In this document: one piece after another, positions 35,490-49,400 of the stretch
How the letters are laid out: every line of letters starts with the position of its first letter
Position numbering within the stretch: position 1 is the first letter of the stretch
Assembly (NCBI GenBank): GCA_028554795.2
Contig: CM068828.1
Span: forward strand, 13,764,314 to 13,828,313
Source of the DNA: Sinohyriopsis cumingii
Lineage: Eukaryota; Mollusca; Bivalvia; Unionida; Unionidae
Reading direction: 5' to 3'
Length of the DNA stretch: 64,000 bases
Translations under genes and position numbers: made by a program
Notes under the pieces: generated by a model
The model's database searches: none
What the model saw: the letters and a program-made list of their open reading frames with translations, nothing else
Told to the model about the DNA's origin: nothing

Positions 35490-36850
35490 AATGAAGATAA
35501 ACTTTGGAGCCAGTTATCGTGTTGAGGGGTAGGATGCAGATTCAAATAAACATGATGGCACGTTTATAAAGCGATCGGTTCTTAATGTTAGCTTTGTGTA
35601 GAAACAGATGGTGTGATTGAATTTATAGTATCGATTTGGCTTGAAACCCGGCTGGGTGATGTAGTGAAAGAGATTGATTAGCTCTCTTTTTCGGGTTGTT
35701 GGTTAAGGACAGGCAAGGAAAGGGAATTTCCCAGAAACTGATGACGAGGAAGCCGTACATGAAGGGAAATTAGAGTGTTCTCGCTGGTAAACAGTGGATG
35801 GCTAATACGCACTAACGGCTATGACAGACATATCCACTGAACATAATCCAGTAGTCTGAAACCGTTTCCTGATATTTGAAAATAATTTTGACTAAGCGTA
35901 CCTTCATAGCCGCGCTTATGAACGTTATTTATTGCTAGACGTGGATTTTTATTAAAAAATTGTTTAGTGAAGATAAAATGTGAATCATTTTCTTTTTGGC
36001 CTCTTGTACAAGACCGAAAACTTCATGATATGGATGGACATCGACAATATAGTAGATAGATGCTAAACGTGAGGTTTAAGAGAGAAAAAACTGAAGAAAA
36101 CATCAGACTTTTATTTCAAATCCATCAAACTTAAACTATTTCAAGAAAGAATCAAAACATCAATGCTTTTAACTTCAGTGACATCTTTTTCTGCACATTT
36201 GAAACCTATATCACATCTCTGACGAGAACCAGTTTTGTTTTCAGGATTCTAAGGCACTTTCCGCTTTTGAATAAATATTTCCGGGTAACTAAACCTTTTG
36301 TAACTTTTACAGCATATTCTATACCCAGGTAGGGAGGCGCGCATTTTACATTCTTGATCTTGGTGGACAGAGTATTTCTATCAAAATGATTCACTTCTTA
36401 AATTTTCAAATAATAGAGATTTTCAATCTCAAGTTTTCTTGGACCTCAATATACATTCCATCCACTTATATGGACCGTACATACACAAGTTTCTTCTGTA
36501 AAATACAAAAGATTTGGTTTTTTTTACAGATCTAACAGTTTTTATTTTTTTATTTTTTAACATAGCAGAAAAAAGCGATATCGTTATATAGACAATTAAC
36601 ATTTCGTTTTTATGCAGATTTATACCTTTTATTTTTAACGTACTTGTTTTAAAATTCACATTTATTCCTGTTTTTTATTTCTTCAAACTTCCATACATAC
36701 TAATTATAATTCTATGTTGTCTTTTAACTTGTGTTCTTGGTCGGAATTGCCCTCTTATGAAAATTAACCTTGGTTAAATCCGACCACTATACATAACCAT
36801 ACATCTTATTGTTATACGTCTTAAAACTGGTGCAGTTTTTACTGTTTTAG
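35490..36850. other. No gene seen
   Basis: AT-rich, with short unsupported frames on the minus strand at 36.2-36.7 kb. Confidence 0.5.
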
Positions 36851-36856
36851 CGAGAG

Positions 36857-37755
36857 TGTTATGTTTACTTAATTGAATTGTTTGTTTGTCAGTTTTAAAT
36901 ATTTTTTATTTCATTACATGTTATTGTGATATAACATTGTTTACTGGACTTCACCTTTTCCAAAACTGAGTTCATTTCTGCTTGACCTCATTGACTGTCT
37001 TAATACAATTTTTATTTCATTTATGTAAACTACTAAAAATAGCTTCATTATAGTCTATGTGTATGAGCAAATCAACAAAATTAATATTCAGGTAAACAAG
37101 AAGTGGTAAATATGATGGTTTGGGTCAGGGTTTTGGAACTTCTCACGTTAATTTTATAGGTTATTGTGTTGTAAGTAAACAAAGCTCATTAGACCATTAT
37201 AAAATGTTTGTTTTTAATAGGTAATGGTTGTTAATGCTAATGTGACCTGAGGTTAAGCAGAGAACTGTATTATCTTGTGACTGTGAAGAATTTACCAGTT
37301 GTGCTTAAGATCCGGCACTTTAACTCGTTTTATGTTGTGACCAATTTTGGCTGAATTTTATTTTCTTCAAATTATTTAATTCAATTGATTATTTTCCCTG
37401 GAAATACAAAATTTCTCTGATAAAATGCTTGGATAAAGAAACTCATTGAAATTTATGCTGAATTCAAACCTGGAATAATAATTATGTGATCCAAAACATC
37501 AGCACTTCGCTTACAACAACACACATGTCATCGCCTTCAATATCAAATCTCTTCGGAACTTGAACTGAGTTTTATTCAGGACTTTTTAATAACTAGGACT
37601 TTAATTCTTGGATTATTTTTGGGCAATACCGTAAGTTCTTGTTTTCTCATTTTTTTACGTTCTATTCTTGGGAAATAAATTATTTGTTAAATTTTATAAA
37701 GCTTGTTGTCTTCACGCTTTTCTGTTACTTATTTTAACAGCATAGACTCGTAACA
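36857..37755 (+). repeat. LTR-like repeat, copy 1 (probable solo LTR)
   Basis: Begins TGTTATG and ends CGTAACA; about 900 bases; shares with 50457-51356 the blocks GAGTTCATTTCTGCTTGACC, GGAAATACAAAA, GGAAATAAATTA, AAGCTTGTTGT and GACTCGTAACA. It is flanked by AGAG on both sides (36853-36856 and 37756-37759), fitting a 4-bp target duplication. An AATAAA lies near the 3' end. Orientation is given by the poly(A) signal. Confidence 0.6.
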
Positions 37756-37759
37756 AGAG

Positions 37760-39090
37760 AATGTATTATTTTAAAGCTAATTTATTATAATTAATATTTT
37801 ATTTAAAGCTATACAGACATTAGTTGGCTGAAGCCTGACTAGAGTGCTGAATACAATGCTGCTTCTGGACTCGCGCGAAAGAGAGAATGCCGTTGCGATT
37901 ACGTCATTTTGTCACGCGTATTGAAGACTTTTGAGGAACAAAGTTTTGTTTACAATGACAATAAAAATGTCAGATCGTAAACACTGTCAATAAGCAGACC
38001 ACACAGTTGCATATATTTATAAATATGTTCATCATCAGATCTGTATATGAGCCACTGTAGAACAGTTTTGTGCATACACATGCCAAACTGGTTTTTGTAC
38101 TGACTGACTTAACAGGCCTTGACCTAAAGACATACATTTCCTACAATATGGATGAGGCATGTAATCTATAACAACTTTTAATATCTGTAAAAGAATGAAT
38201 CCAGTTTGATACAAGTGGTCAAATATAAAAACATGTTGCATTCCTTATGATTGCTGATGCACATCAAAAACAGCTTTTTACAGATTTTCGGGCATTAAAT
38301 TGTCACACAACAATTCCAAGTCTTGTAGTATTATCAACATAGCTTGAGATATTTACATTCTAAATGTGATGTTTTCAGTTCATGAAAATATTCTTCTTGA
38401 AAACCAATGCAAGTTATTACATTTCCCATTACATGTTGCTAGTGTATTTTGTACTTTGCAATCTTTGGCATTTCTTATCAGCATTATACTTTTTATGGCA
38501 TTTCCCTTTAAAATTTCAGGAAAGTTTCCATAGGAAATTATCTTATAGATCATTTTTAAGATATGCATGCTTAAACCATCGATATACAAGCAAAAACTAT
38601 AAATCCATATATACTTGTTTTCATGTTTTGTTTTCCTTCTTACTTCCTATTTTGGTATGACGACATCTTAAGTATCACTGGTATTGTCCCCATTCAACGC
38701 TTTTTCGAGGAACTGGATGTGTTTGTATTAACCAACATATTTGATGTTCTCTCCATTTCGAAAGAATATCGTACCACTGATGTAGGAAATTTTCTTTTAT
38801 TTTTTTTAAAATTATTTTTATTATATTGTTTTGAGGATGGGTGGGTTGATTGGAGGTTCTCAGCTTGGAAATTTGTTATATAAACCACCCTAAAAATGCT
38901 GACTTGAAATCCGTATAGTCATTGATATAGTGCAAAGTGTCCTAGTTACTTGGATTTTATATAAACATTTTCTTGTTCAGGACTTGTAGTAGCTTCTCAT
39001 ATGAAGGGAAGTTAATGAAACGTGTACTTCATTCTCAATTTATGATATACACATTTACAAATCCTTTGGTTCTGTGGTGTTTGGTAGGGT
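37760..39090. other. No gene seen
   Basis: AT-rich; frames at 38.0-38.9 kb have low-complexity composition and no recognisable motif. Confidence 0.5.
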
Positions 39091-39094
39091 TGCG

Positions 39095-40030
39095 GTGGGG
39101 TGCTCCTAATATATTATTTAAATTACTATGGAAGTCCCACCCAGGCTCGATTTTGTAGGAAGTGAAATTGGTGAGAGAGAGAAAGAGAGAGAGAGAGAGA
39201 GGTAAAGCTCCGAGCCCCAAGCCAGCAATGCCGACAGTTAGGTTAATGAAAACACAAAGGTGAAATTCAAAGGAATAACAACTTAATAAATTCAATATTC
39301 AAATGATAATAATTTCCCAATCACTCTTATTCCTCTCGTCCAAGTGATAGCCTATTGCATCCTGTGATTTATACTGTGAGATCGCTTTTCCACCTGTCCT
39401 TGTTTTCTATTCGTCTGTATCTCTCCTATCCCGCCAATTCCATCTCTCCTTCCGACTTCCCTCCTAATTCCTTCCCCTTGACTGCTCCTTCTCTTATTTC
39501 TCCCCCTCGACTCCTTTTCCTCCTCCTCCTTGACTCTGCTCTCCGACTAGCCTTCGATTCACAATTGACCACTCCACTAGCATCTATTCCATTTCTCTTC
39601 TAGAGACTCGGGACTAAACCACACCGGAAGTCTGTGGCCTAAAAGCTTCCTGTGAAAACACAAGGATGTATTTTCTTAGCCATCTCGTCCCACACTAAAC
39701 CAACGATCAATCATCAGATAAAGGCTATTAAATTTTTTCGGTCACACATTCATACACATCGAATTACCCATTCGCACTTTTATGGTAAACAACGTCGTAA
39801 TAAAAGCACGGTATCAACTACTTATCATATATATATATCAATAAATTGCGTCACATCCGTATATATATATATTCTTAATCTCATTTTATTGAACAATATC
39901 ATAACAAGCCGACGCATCTCTGTACATTACAATGCCACAAGTATACACAAATTGTCAAATATCCATATTAACTAATTTTACACACTGCAACCATTTTCCA
40001 AAGTTATAATTCAATTCAACCATTGGAAAA
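39095..40030 (-). repeat. Reverse-strand LTR of the Gypsy family at 27.7-32.0 kb
   Basis: The reverse complement matches both LTRs, including AATCGAGCCTGGGTGGGACTT, TGACGCAATTTATTGAT, ATTACGACGTTGTTT and, at its far end, TTTGGAAAATGGTTG. No internal element sequence adjoins, so it is a solo or truncated LTR. It contains a GA run at 39178-39201 and its terminal GGCGGCATAAC box is missing. Confidence 0.75.
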
Positions 40031-42250
40031 TCAAGAATATCACAGCAATAAATACACTAGTTTACTACGAATTAACCAAACAGTGAATTACAATATTAAT
40101 TCTAACTACGAGCTAGCAATCTACTTAATTTTTTACATAATCATAGCTCATTTCTCAAATAAATTAAACACTACAAAGGTAATTCTACGTACTAACGATT
40201 CTAGTAATGAAGTATATATACTACACATAATTACAATTACAATGCCGTAATATTCTACAATAATCGAGCAAATAACTCACTGACCTTTACGAAGCTTCGT
40301 CTTTCCTTAGTATTTTCTAAGTTTTTTCGCCAATTCACGAGCGACTTCCCTTAGTTATTGCTACGACTTCTCAGCTCAATGTTTTACAGTGACTTGCGTT
40401 TCTAGTCTGCAGTACTCAGTTAAATTCGGGTTGAAATGGTGACCACACCCTCTCTCAATTCCAATTGGATATGGATTCTACCCTGTTCTGTTCAACTCAG
40501 CAGCCAGTGCTCCGGCCGTCTGTCAACGTGGTGAGATTTACGACGCCAATAAGGGTCCTTTGTTCCTGAACAAAGCTTTCAACGTCCACATGTGATTTTT
40601 GACACCCAACAAGCTGGGCTGTCGTAACAATTACGAACAGGACCACTACAGCCTCGTGGTCTAACATATATACGTGGCTTCTAACCAATTCCTTTGTTCT
40701 TGATTTACGTATTCGCGGGCAGGCAACATGACAGTTTCGTATAAGTTTTCTTTCGCATGAATTGCGATTTATGTAAAAGATCATGGTTACATAAATATAA
40801 TGTTTGTATCCACTTGTGACAATCAAGTTTTTCATTTTTATCTAATATATTTTTATAGTATTATTAGTTGTCTTATTTCATGCGTATATATGTGTGGGGG
40901 AGAGATTTGTTTGTTTGGGATTCTTATTTGGGCTTTTTCATTGTTAATTATAGTATTTCTATCTTTGAGTATTTTTCATTGGTTAGGCTAAAGAAAATGT
41001 TCTAGGAACACTGGAAACAATATTGACACTGTATCTTAACAGCATCTTTAACGACTGTTATTTTTGAAAAATTATATTCCAATTGCAAGAACTTTAGGGA
41101 CCGACCATATAATTTGGTGTGGTGGGACTGGAATTTTCTTTAGAGCAGCGATATTTTATTTTCTTCCACTTTGAAATTGTTTTCATTCTTTTGAAACTAA
41201 TATAATGGACATAACAGGTTGTTTTTGTTTTCATCTAAATCAGAGAAAGAATATTGTTCAAGCTGTTTGTGAGTCAGAAATTTTCTTTCATAATATAATT
41301 ATTCCAGTCATCCCCCTACCGCGGGAAATAACGGTCACTTAATAGCTTGATACATAAAAGAAAGCAAATCCATTTGTTTGCATATAGAACAATAATAGAG
41401 TTAGATCTGAATAATATCGTGGTAGAACAATTCATATGCATCTCATCTGCCTCAAGTTGAGTGCTTCTTTGATTTAGCACTGATTACTGGGAATGGGTAG
41501 GCTAGAAAATTTCCTTTGATAAATCGGTAGTTTCATCTCCGCTCTCCGCCCATTCCATCCCCGTTTCCAACTATAAAAAAGAAAACATTTAAGGAGAACC
41601 TCATACTTCGAACTGAGCCATCGAATATTTTTCTTTTCTGATGGGAGCTTTGATATCTTGAGTTTGAAATATGATTAATAAATACATGAATTATTTATGT
41701 TGACCTAATATGCACGCATCTTGTACATGTATATTGCCTTTTATTACAAAAATTGCTGAGTTTTCTCTTTCTTAACTTTCAAAATTAGTTTAGCTATATT
41801 TTCCAGTGAATATACCAAATCCATGTGTCACTATGTAATTACAATAGATGGTCTTAGCTACTTTTCATATTATCATTCTTTACATTCTGCTCTGTGTACT
41901 AAAGCATATATAGGATGGCATCTAGCGCGACGTACGATCTATTTTTCTGAATCATTCGCAAATCCTGACCTTCAGTTTGCAAACTGGTAAACATCACCTA
42001 GTTTTGTTCTCTTTAGTGAAACTTTTAATGCTATTTATCATAATTTGTTTTGTAGTTGGTGGTGAGAGTGCGGGGAGGGTTGGTGTACATGCACTGAATT
42101 TTGTAGAACTAAATATGTATTGAAGGTCCAAAATCTTATTTCAAGATTTCATTTTCTCGCAACAGTGCATGTAATGAATTTTATCCAAATAGCCATTAGT
42201 TGTGTAGACCTGCTGTTAAATTTTAATACATGCTTATAACGTTTAGTAAG
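40031..42250. other. No gene seen
   Basis: AT-rich sequence. The region to 40.5 kb may still belong to the LTR family neighbourhood; nothing else is recognisable. Confidence 0.45.
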
Positions 42251-42252
42251 AT

Positions 42253-42253
42253 A

Positions 42254-42294
<41 letters not shown>
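42253..42294. repeat. (AAT)n microsatellite
   Basis: About 14 units. Confidence 0.97.
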
Positions 42295-42296
<2 letters not shown>

Positions 42297-42715
42297 TAAT
42301 TCGTATAACATTGAAACTGCCACCCAAATCTAAGTGGTAGGTTATGATAAGAATGTCACATCAGTTCTGTTTATGGGTGCTGACCATTGGGACAGTCTCC
42401 CTCTCTCTCTCCTAAGTGGTACCCAGATATTTCACCCTCTGGAGCATGGACGCAGGGCTCCTGCTCATCAGCGATTATGAGGTTAAGCTTGCATATTGAC
42501 ACTGATGACTTTGAAATAGAGACACAAGTACATCAATCAATATTCATGTAAAGGTAACCCAAGCGCCAATAACAAATACCAGCAAATATTCAACTTGGTT
42601 TTCAATGAATAATCTTACAGTGAACAGAAGGGAATACCTCTGGTTGGTTCAGATGAAAAAAATTGTTAATTTCTGGTTTTCTATTTATGGCATATATTAG
42701 TCTTCTGCACACGGA

Positions 42716-42970
42716 CTCTCACGTGGCTGAGTAATATCTATCTCATGTGGCTGAATAATAGCTATCTCACGTGGCTGAGTATCTCATGTGGCTGAGTAAC
42801 TCACGTGGCTGCGTATCTCACGTGGCTGAATAATATCTATCTCACGTGGCTGAGTATCCTACGTGACTGAGTAATATCTATCTCACGTGGCTGAGTATCT
42901 CACGTGACTGAGTAATAGCTATCTCACGTGACTGAGTAATAGCTATCTCACGTGGCTGAGTAATAGCTTC
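42716..42970. repeat. Minisatellite with CACGTG in most units
   Basis: Twelve units built on CTCACGTGGCTGAGTA, alternating between a shorter form of about 16-18 bases and a longer form with an added ATAGCTAT or ATATCTAT. Nine units contain an exact CACGTG palindrome (42720, 42768, 42802, 42819, 42843, 42884, 42901, 42925, 42949); the other three have CATGTG or TACGTG. Confidence 0.95.
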
Positions 42971-43159
42971 ACCATACGATGGTCTAGTAAAACCTCTTTA
43001 TTGATCTTGTTACTGATTGAAGATATTTCTCGAAAACTGAAATATACAGTATTATTGAAAACGTGATCATATCTAACTGAACACTGTTCAATATATATGA
43101 AGTTTATCTCCATTAACCAATATACATGGTAATAGTTTTGATAATATTGTTACAAACCA

Positions 43160-43930
43160 GGGGTTTCGCTTGACCGAGCGGTGTCAAACCCAGGTTCGAT
43201 TCTGATAGAAGTCATAGGTTCCCCTAATTCCATAGACTTCCATACAACTTATGTTCTAAATTAGAAAGCCCAACGGGTCAATTCAATCAATAATTATACT
43301 CTAATCAATACATTACCACAGATCTTACAACTTTCCAATCGTCTATCAACCGCACATCTGCATGGTTTCTCTTCATCAACTTTCCGTACCGTCAGCGTTT
43401 CACCCCGTAAAACTATACAACTCCCCCTCACACAGGGAACTATTTTTGCTATGCAACCTTAGGCCAGTCTAATCATGCTTTTGAACTACTTTTCGCCCGT
43501 AAAATTGAACCACATTTGCCACCATGGCGACATAAACGGTACAGCCGATGTAACAGTCCCTTATAGTTCATCCTACTGTGTAATTTACCAATTGCTAATC
43601 ATAAATACTGCACATGGATTCACACAACCACTGCACACAACTAGATTTTAATAAGAACTGTTAAACAACAGGGACACTCATGCGGGTCTGACCTGAATTC
43701 ACCAAAAATAAGCCATGGCATAATGGAACTCATTAATATTTCACTTCGTGACGTTTGCTCATGATAATTGCCTAATTATTTCTGGCTAAGGTATATTTCC
43801 ACAGGACCGAGTTCCCATAATCAAACAAGTAATCACAAAAATCTAAGAAATCCTTACAATGGGGCGCTATAACCAACTGCGCATACTCCAAATTTATTAC
43901 AATATATTATCAACACAATTACATAAGACC
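43160..43930 (+). repeat. Dispersed repeat, copy 1
   Basis: Matches 45665-46420 in the same orientation, starting at TTGACCGAGCG(G/A)TGTCAAACC and including CACAACTTTCCAAT-type, GTCAACCGCACA and CTTAGGCCAGTC blocks. No coding frame. The start resembles a tRNA-like box but without a proper spacing to a second box. Class unknown. Confidence 0.7.
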
Positions 43931-44361
43931 ACCTTATTTTGTTACACAATGTACTCGCTTTTCCAAATTGCATAAAATCTCTTTCTGATGTTACGGAAAT
44001 ATTCCATTTTACCAGACCTTAGGCTAAGCCCATCTATAGATACGATACTTCAAGCTAACAAGCGGTTCTTTAAGCTAAAATAATGACAGCAAGCCAGTCT
44101 AGTAGACGCCCGTATGGAGAAAAGCTCTTGAGCAACACATGAGTCCGGTTTAACCAGACTACCCCTATCTGGCTAGCCAATATCATAGCCCGGTAGCTAT
44201 TGTATCTGTGTTTCCTGATTGGTCAGCTTGTTACGTGATTCTGTGTACATGCATTCTAAATTTAGTGTGAGGCTTTCCCTTCCAACATGGCAGCAAACTA
44301 TATGTATTTTATGATATAAAGCTGATTCTACCTGTGTGCATAAGATCGCTTTGTCGCAAAG

Positions 44362-44363
<2 letters not shown>

Positions 44364-44424
<61 letters not shown>
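44364..44424. repeat. (TA)n microsatellite beside a tRNA-like box
   Basis: About 30 TA units flanked by AAGATCG and CGATCTT. About 50 bases downstream, TGGATTCGAATCCAGGT is a perfect box-B-like palindrome; a SINE fragment is possible but no box A is clear. Confidence 0.8.
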
Positions 44425-44427
<3 letters not shown>

Positions 44428-45664
44428 CGATCTTACAGGTTAGATAATTTTTAATTCATACTCTACGTGGATTCGAATCCAGGTCCGCGGGTAAACGGCC
44501 CCCATCGCCTTGCCTGTACACACGAGCAAAATACATGTATATTGAAGCCATGACATATATACATTCTGTTACAGCTATTACAGCTGATGCGATTCCTATT
44601 TTGCCGACAAATGAGTTATTGCACGTTATGTACAATGCAATTGAATTTAGATATGGCAGTGTTTCGCGTTGAGTCTTGCGCTGTCATGGTCAGCACTCAT
44701 GGATCCATCATAAATGAACAGAATAAAATGTAATTAGTACATGTTTATTTCCATCCCTTTCCTTGTGCCATTTATTATCACTTTTCATGATTTAACAAGA
44801 TTACCCAAATCATGACCTTACCTTGGGTTCTAAATTTTACTAGTGAACCATGGTAACACTTGCTTTTTGGCTTCAAGGCAGGAATAAGCTTTACAATGTT
44901 ATATTTGTACTTAGTGTTGACAAACACAACTGACTTTATTTGTATCATTAGTGTCAACATTCCCAAGATAATCACGGTCAAGTAATATTTGGATTGCTGC
45001 TCTTGAATGTATACATGCTAACAGCTACTGAAAGCTGTATTACTCTAGAAGAGTTGTTCTGTATCATTTTACGTGGGGTTAGGTAGTGTGAATGGTCCTA
45101 TGGAATGAGGCTAATTTTTGCTTCAAATAAAGAATGATCATTTCAAGATCCATCATTCTTTAGAGGTCTTATCAGAAGCATTGCAGATGGTGGGTACCAC
45201 TGATACTAAGGACTTTCAAATTTATCATGCATTGTACAACTTCATTGTAGTACTGGTTCCTGCCATGGTTTTAATCTGATGGCTGTGGGTTTTTTCTTTT
45301 CAAGGTTAAGCTTAATAGGTAGATTTTTTCCGTGATCCTCTGTTGCTTGTACCATTAACAATATCTAACTAAACAGAAGTATAATATTGCTCAGAATGTG
45401 TACGCAAATCACTCATTTGGTCCAGATATTATGAATGTTTATACCAACTGTCTGCAAATGCTACCGTATTCATCCCCAGTCTAAAAACCAGACTCACTAT
45501 CCCAGCATGTATTTGGATGACGCTAGGCGTAATTACAAAAATGTTTTCATATCCGTTACTAGTCTAAATGAGGTTAAATGCCTTTTGCCCATCGGCTACA
45601 GTTCTTATCAGATTCTTCCTCAGCAGACTCTGTGAATCTGATCTTATTGTAGCAACCAAAGTGG

Positions 45665-46420
45665 GGTTTTTTTTTGACCGAGCGATGTCAAACCATGGCA
45701 CGAATCCCGCCAGAAATCATAAGTTTCCGCTGAATTCCAAAGACCTCTATTGTTGTAAAATGGAAAGTCCAACGTGTCCAATACATAAATAGTTTTACTC
45801 TAATTAATACATAACCACAAATCTCACAACTTTCCAATTTTATGTCAACCGCACAGATGCATGTTCATTTTCATTTCGCCAGTATTTCGCGCCGCGAAAC
45901 AACAAAACTCATCCACCTAAAACAAGGTATTATTTTTACAACGCTACCTTAGGCCAGTCAAATCGTGATTTGAAGCCACATTTCGCCCGTAACTCTACAC
46001 CACTTTTGCCACCGTAGCAAAAAAAAAATAAAAGTAAAAAAAAATGAGCGGCTGCCGACGACGGAACAGTCCTTTTTCGTTTATTCTATGGTATAATTAA
46101 CTAGTCTCTAATCGTAAATACCGTACTTGGTGTCACACGATCAATTTACACAACTAGAATGTAATAGGGACTACTGAGCTTCTGGGACACTCATGCGGCT
46201 CTGACCTGACTTCACAAAAAGTTAGCCATGGCACCATGGAAACTCACTAGCACTTTACTCCGTGACGTTTGCCCCTAGTAATTGGCAAATTATTTCGGTG
46301 TGAGGACTGTATCACCAGGACTGACTTCCCGTAATCAAACAAGTCATCACACAAAAATCTAAGAAATCCTTTAAAAAATTGGACCATAAACAAATGCGCA
46401 TCCTCCAAATTTATTTGAAC
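45665..46420 (+). repeat. Dispersed repeat, copy 2
   Basis: Second copy of the 43.16 kb repeat, with similar length and many substitutions and small indels. The 1.7-kb spacer between the copies is unrelated. Confidence 0.7.
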
Positions 46421-49400
46421 TTTCCTATTTCAACGTAGATTGACATCACAACGTTTCATGGTTTTGGAAGTGTGTATTCCATCATATTCGTGTGTACAAC
46501 AAAAATAAACGTGTAACAACTTCACTATGCGAAGACGGTTGGCTATTGACACCTTCGTAGTCATTCTAAATTGGTTTTAAAAAGATGTGTTCTGCCTACA
46601 CTGAGATAAGAAAATCAGTGTGTAACTTTGGGCAAATCCGGCTTCGTTTCTCATATGATTCTTGGTAAATATGCCATAACCCAGGCCTTGACGTGAGGCG
46701 AAAATCCATACAATTTTAGCTGTCATTGTCATTGTTGAATTTACTGTGCAGCAAGATTAAACAAATGCAGTTTTTGTGATAACAATTTTGTGTGTGGCTC
46801 GCTTGGAATTTCTAGGACAAACTACACCTGAAATGCCGTTCTCTTGGTTTAGAAAAACATATATTTCTTTACCTATATAAGCACACAATTCTTTCAGTTT
46901 ATTTGTTCAGTTTGGTATCGTTGAAAACAGTCAACGAATTCAGGATTTGCATTCTGGTAGATGGATCGACGCCAAAATAGCTGATTCAAAATGGGGAATC
47001 TGTTTATTTTACCAGGTTTGGAACGTAGAAAAGAAAAACAGATAAGAACAGGCCAATCAAACTCAGTGTTAGTAAATGGGTTAGAAGTGCAAAGTCGCAC
47101 AGAGCTTATATCAAGTCCCTCGGACGTTATTTTGCTATGGTTTTGCATTTGACATTTTAATAGGAGCATTTGAAATGTGCAGACTATCGTATTATTCCTT
47201 TTTATTTATTTCGACTTCTCAATAATTATAACACCGATCGATAGACATTATGACGTTGTTTAAGAACTGAGTGCAGCCAGCCGGACACATACATTTATAT
47301 GCGTGTAGCCTAACAGGTAAAGGGCAGTAACCTAAAATGTCAAGTCGAACAGTTCTGATATCAAGGCTGACTTCGATAAAGATCACTCGTGTAATTCTCT
47401 ATCCTACATTGTTCAAGAGGTTTAATCAATTTAAGTATGGTGGCGAAGAAGTAGCAGGACTGTTGAACTACTGAGTCGTACGTGCCACCCATCGCCATAA
47501 CCAGCCCCCACTCCAACTATCAAAACCCAACAGGATGTCACTTTTCGTACGGAGAACATTAACCTTGTTGAAATCTTCTTTTTAGAGATACGCGAACGAT
47601 TAGTTACACTTAGTAACATAATGCGAGGCAAATATACTTGAGATTGGGTCATTTGGGAAGTACGGAGAAGTGTAGCAATAGATTGGTATGCAGACACAGG
47701 GGGTAGTGGAACGCTTGCTTACACGGGATTTCGTATTTGTGTTAAGACATGATACGCACGTTGCAGAATCTGTGATATGGAGATTTTACAAGCACGCCTA
47801 CGAAAAAAATCAAACGTTCGACTGCTTGAATTATTTCTGAGGCTAGCTGCTACTAATGCTTAAAAATGTCAAAAGTTTATCAACGATGGTGTATCCATTC
47901 AAAAGGGCATATTCACAACACGCATGTTTTTGTGAGACAAATTTGAATCATTGACGGAGATACAACCAATTACATCAGGAGCAATATATCACTGCACCAG
48001 ATCCGGGAGCAACTTGAACGGCAGCAGTAGTAAATCTGGACTAGTGCGCATAGCATGCTCTGCAGCTGAAATTTTGTTATTTAGGCTCTGTTGCAATTGA
48101 GGAATATGAATCCCTTTTTGACTCTGAACGAGTAGCGTGGTGATATGCTTGCAACCAATAAATTTAGGCCATGATTAATATTATCGTCTTCGTGACGCAA
48201 GAAACAGTTTTTAGTGGACACATTTGTTTTAGCACGTTCGGGACTTGGCGATCCTGACATTATGCTGGGGCACCAGATCCGATGTGACCACCTGCTCTTG
48301 AATATACAAATAATTGTCGCACGCGACGCAATTGCTTTTGCAAGGATTCAAACAAGAATAAAAGTTTTGATTAGCATCAAGTTTATTGTTTTGAATAATG
48401 ATGATGAGAGAACGGTAATAGGCAAAGCTGACCCGGTGAAAAGCTCAAGTGCAAAAAGATGGTTGAGATTAAACATGACACAAAAACCGAACTTCTTACT
48501 GATATTGACTATGATAAATCTTACACAGTGGTTGCAGTAATATGCGGCGTATAACTATCTGTGAGTCGGACCCCGATATTTCAAAGCCCTTTTGAAGTAC
48601 GTCGATCTGATCTGCATTGCACAGCGTGAGGTAGAATACTTTGCAAACGCCGACAGAGGTCAAGGTCATTACAGAATGAGACAGACGCGTCTACGAGACA
48701 GGTGCGACCATCGACAACGACCGATTTTTGAAAGAATGTTCTCGCGTTCAAAACTATTGAACGATGTAGCTGGCAATGACGATTTTACTGGCGTCAAGTA
48801 TTGTTCTAGTGGGCCTGCAGTAGAGCCCATCATCGAGAACAACATGCCTTACCAAAACCTCTCCACTTTCCATCCTCATGCCCAATCCCGAGTACTGGAG
48901 AATATTAACAACAACTGACAGGTTCAGCATCTTCCATGACATATTTTATGCTAGCAAGCACCGTCCTTTTAAACTAAATAGCGACGAAGATTTGGCAAGA
49001 CGATACGCTCAATCGCAGTCTTTCGTAACGGCAGCCCGCTAGTCCTTACCCTCACCCACAGACTTGCAAAGGAGATACTGTGTTGGTACGACGGTGACAT
49101 CCGTGTACACCTACTAGTTTCTTTAGCTGTAAGGGCTAAACAGAATGGACGCCATAATGTATACGTCTTTAATATATGCCGCAGATTATTGTTTGGGATG
49201 AAATTTTCACGGTTGCCAGCAACATTCTGGAGGCCATTCTCAGGTTATTGGTGTTGCCGATGTTCATGTTGTAAGTTGAGGAAGACTAATCAGGCCAGGA
49301 AGGAATACATAAAACCATAAACTAGATAATGCTTTATACCTGACAGTTCCAAATGCTTTGTGCTGATGGAATTTCTATCTCGATCAGTGGAAGCCCAGTG

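Noticed and set aside
44467-44490. Genuine tRNA gene at the GGATTCGAATCC palindrome
   Set aside because: Only a box-B-like sequence is present; no acceptor stem, box A or anticodon arm can be folded around it.
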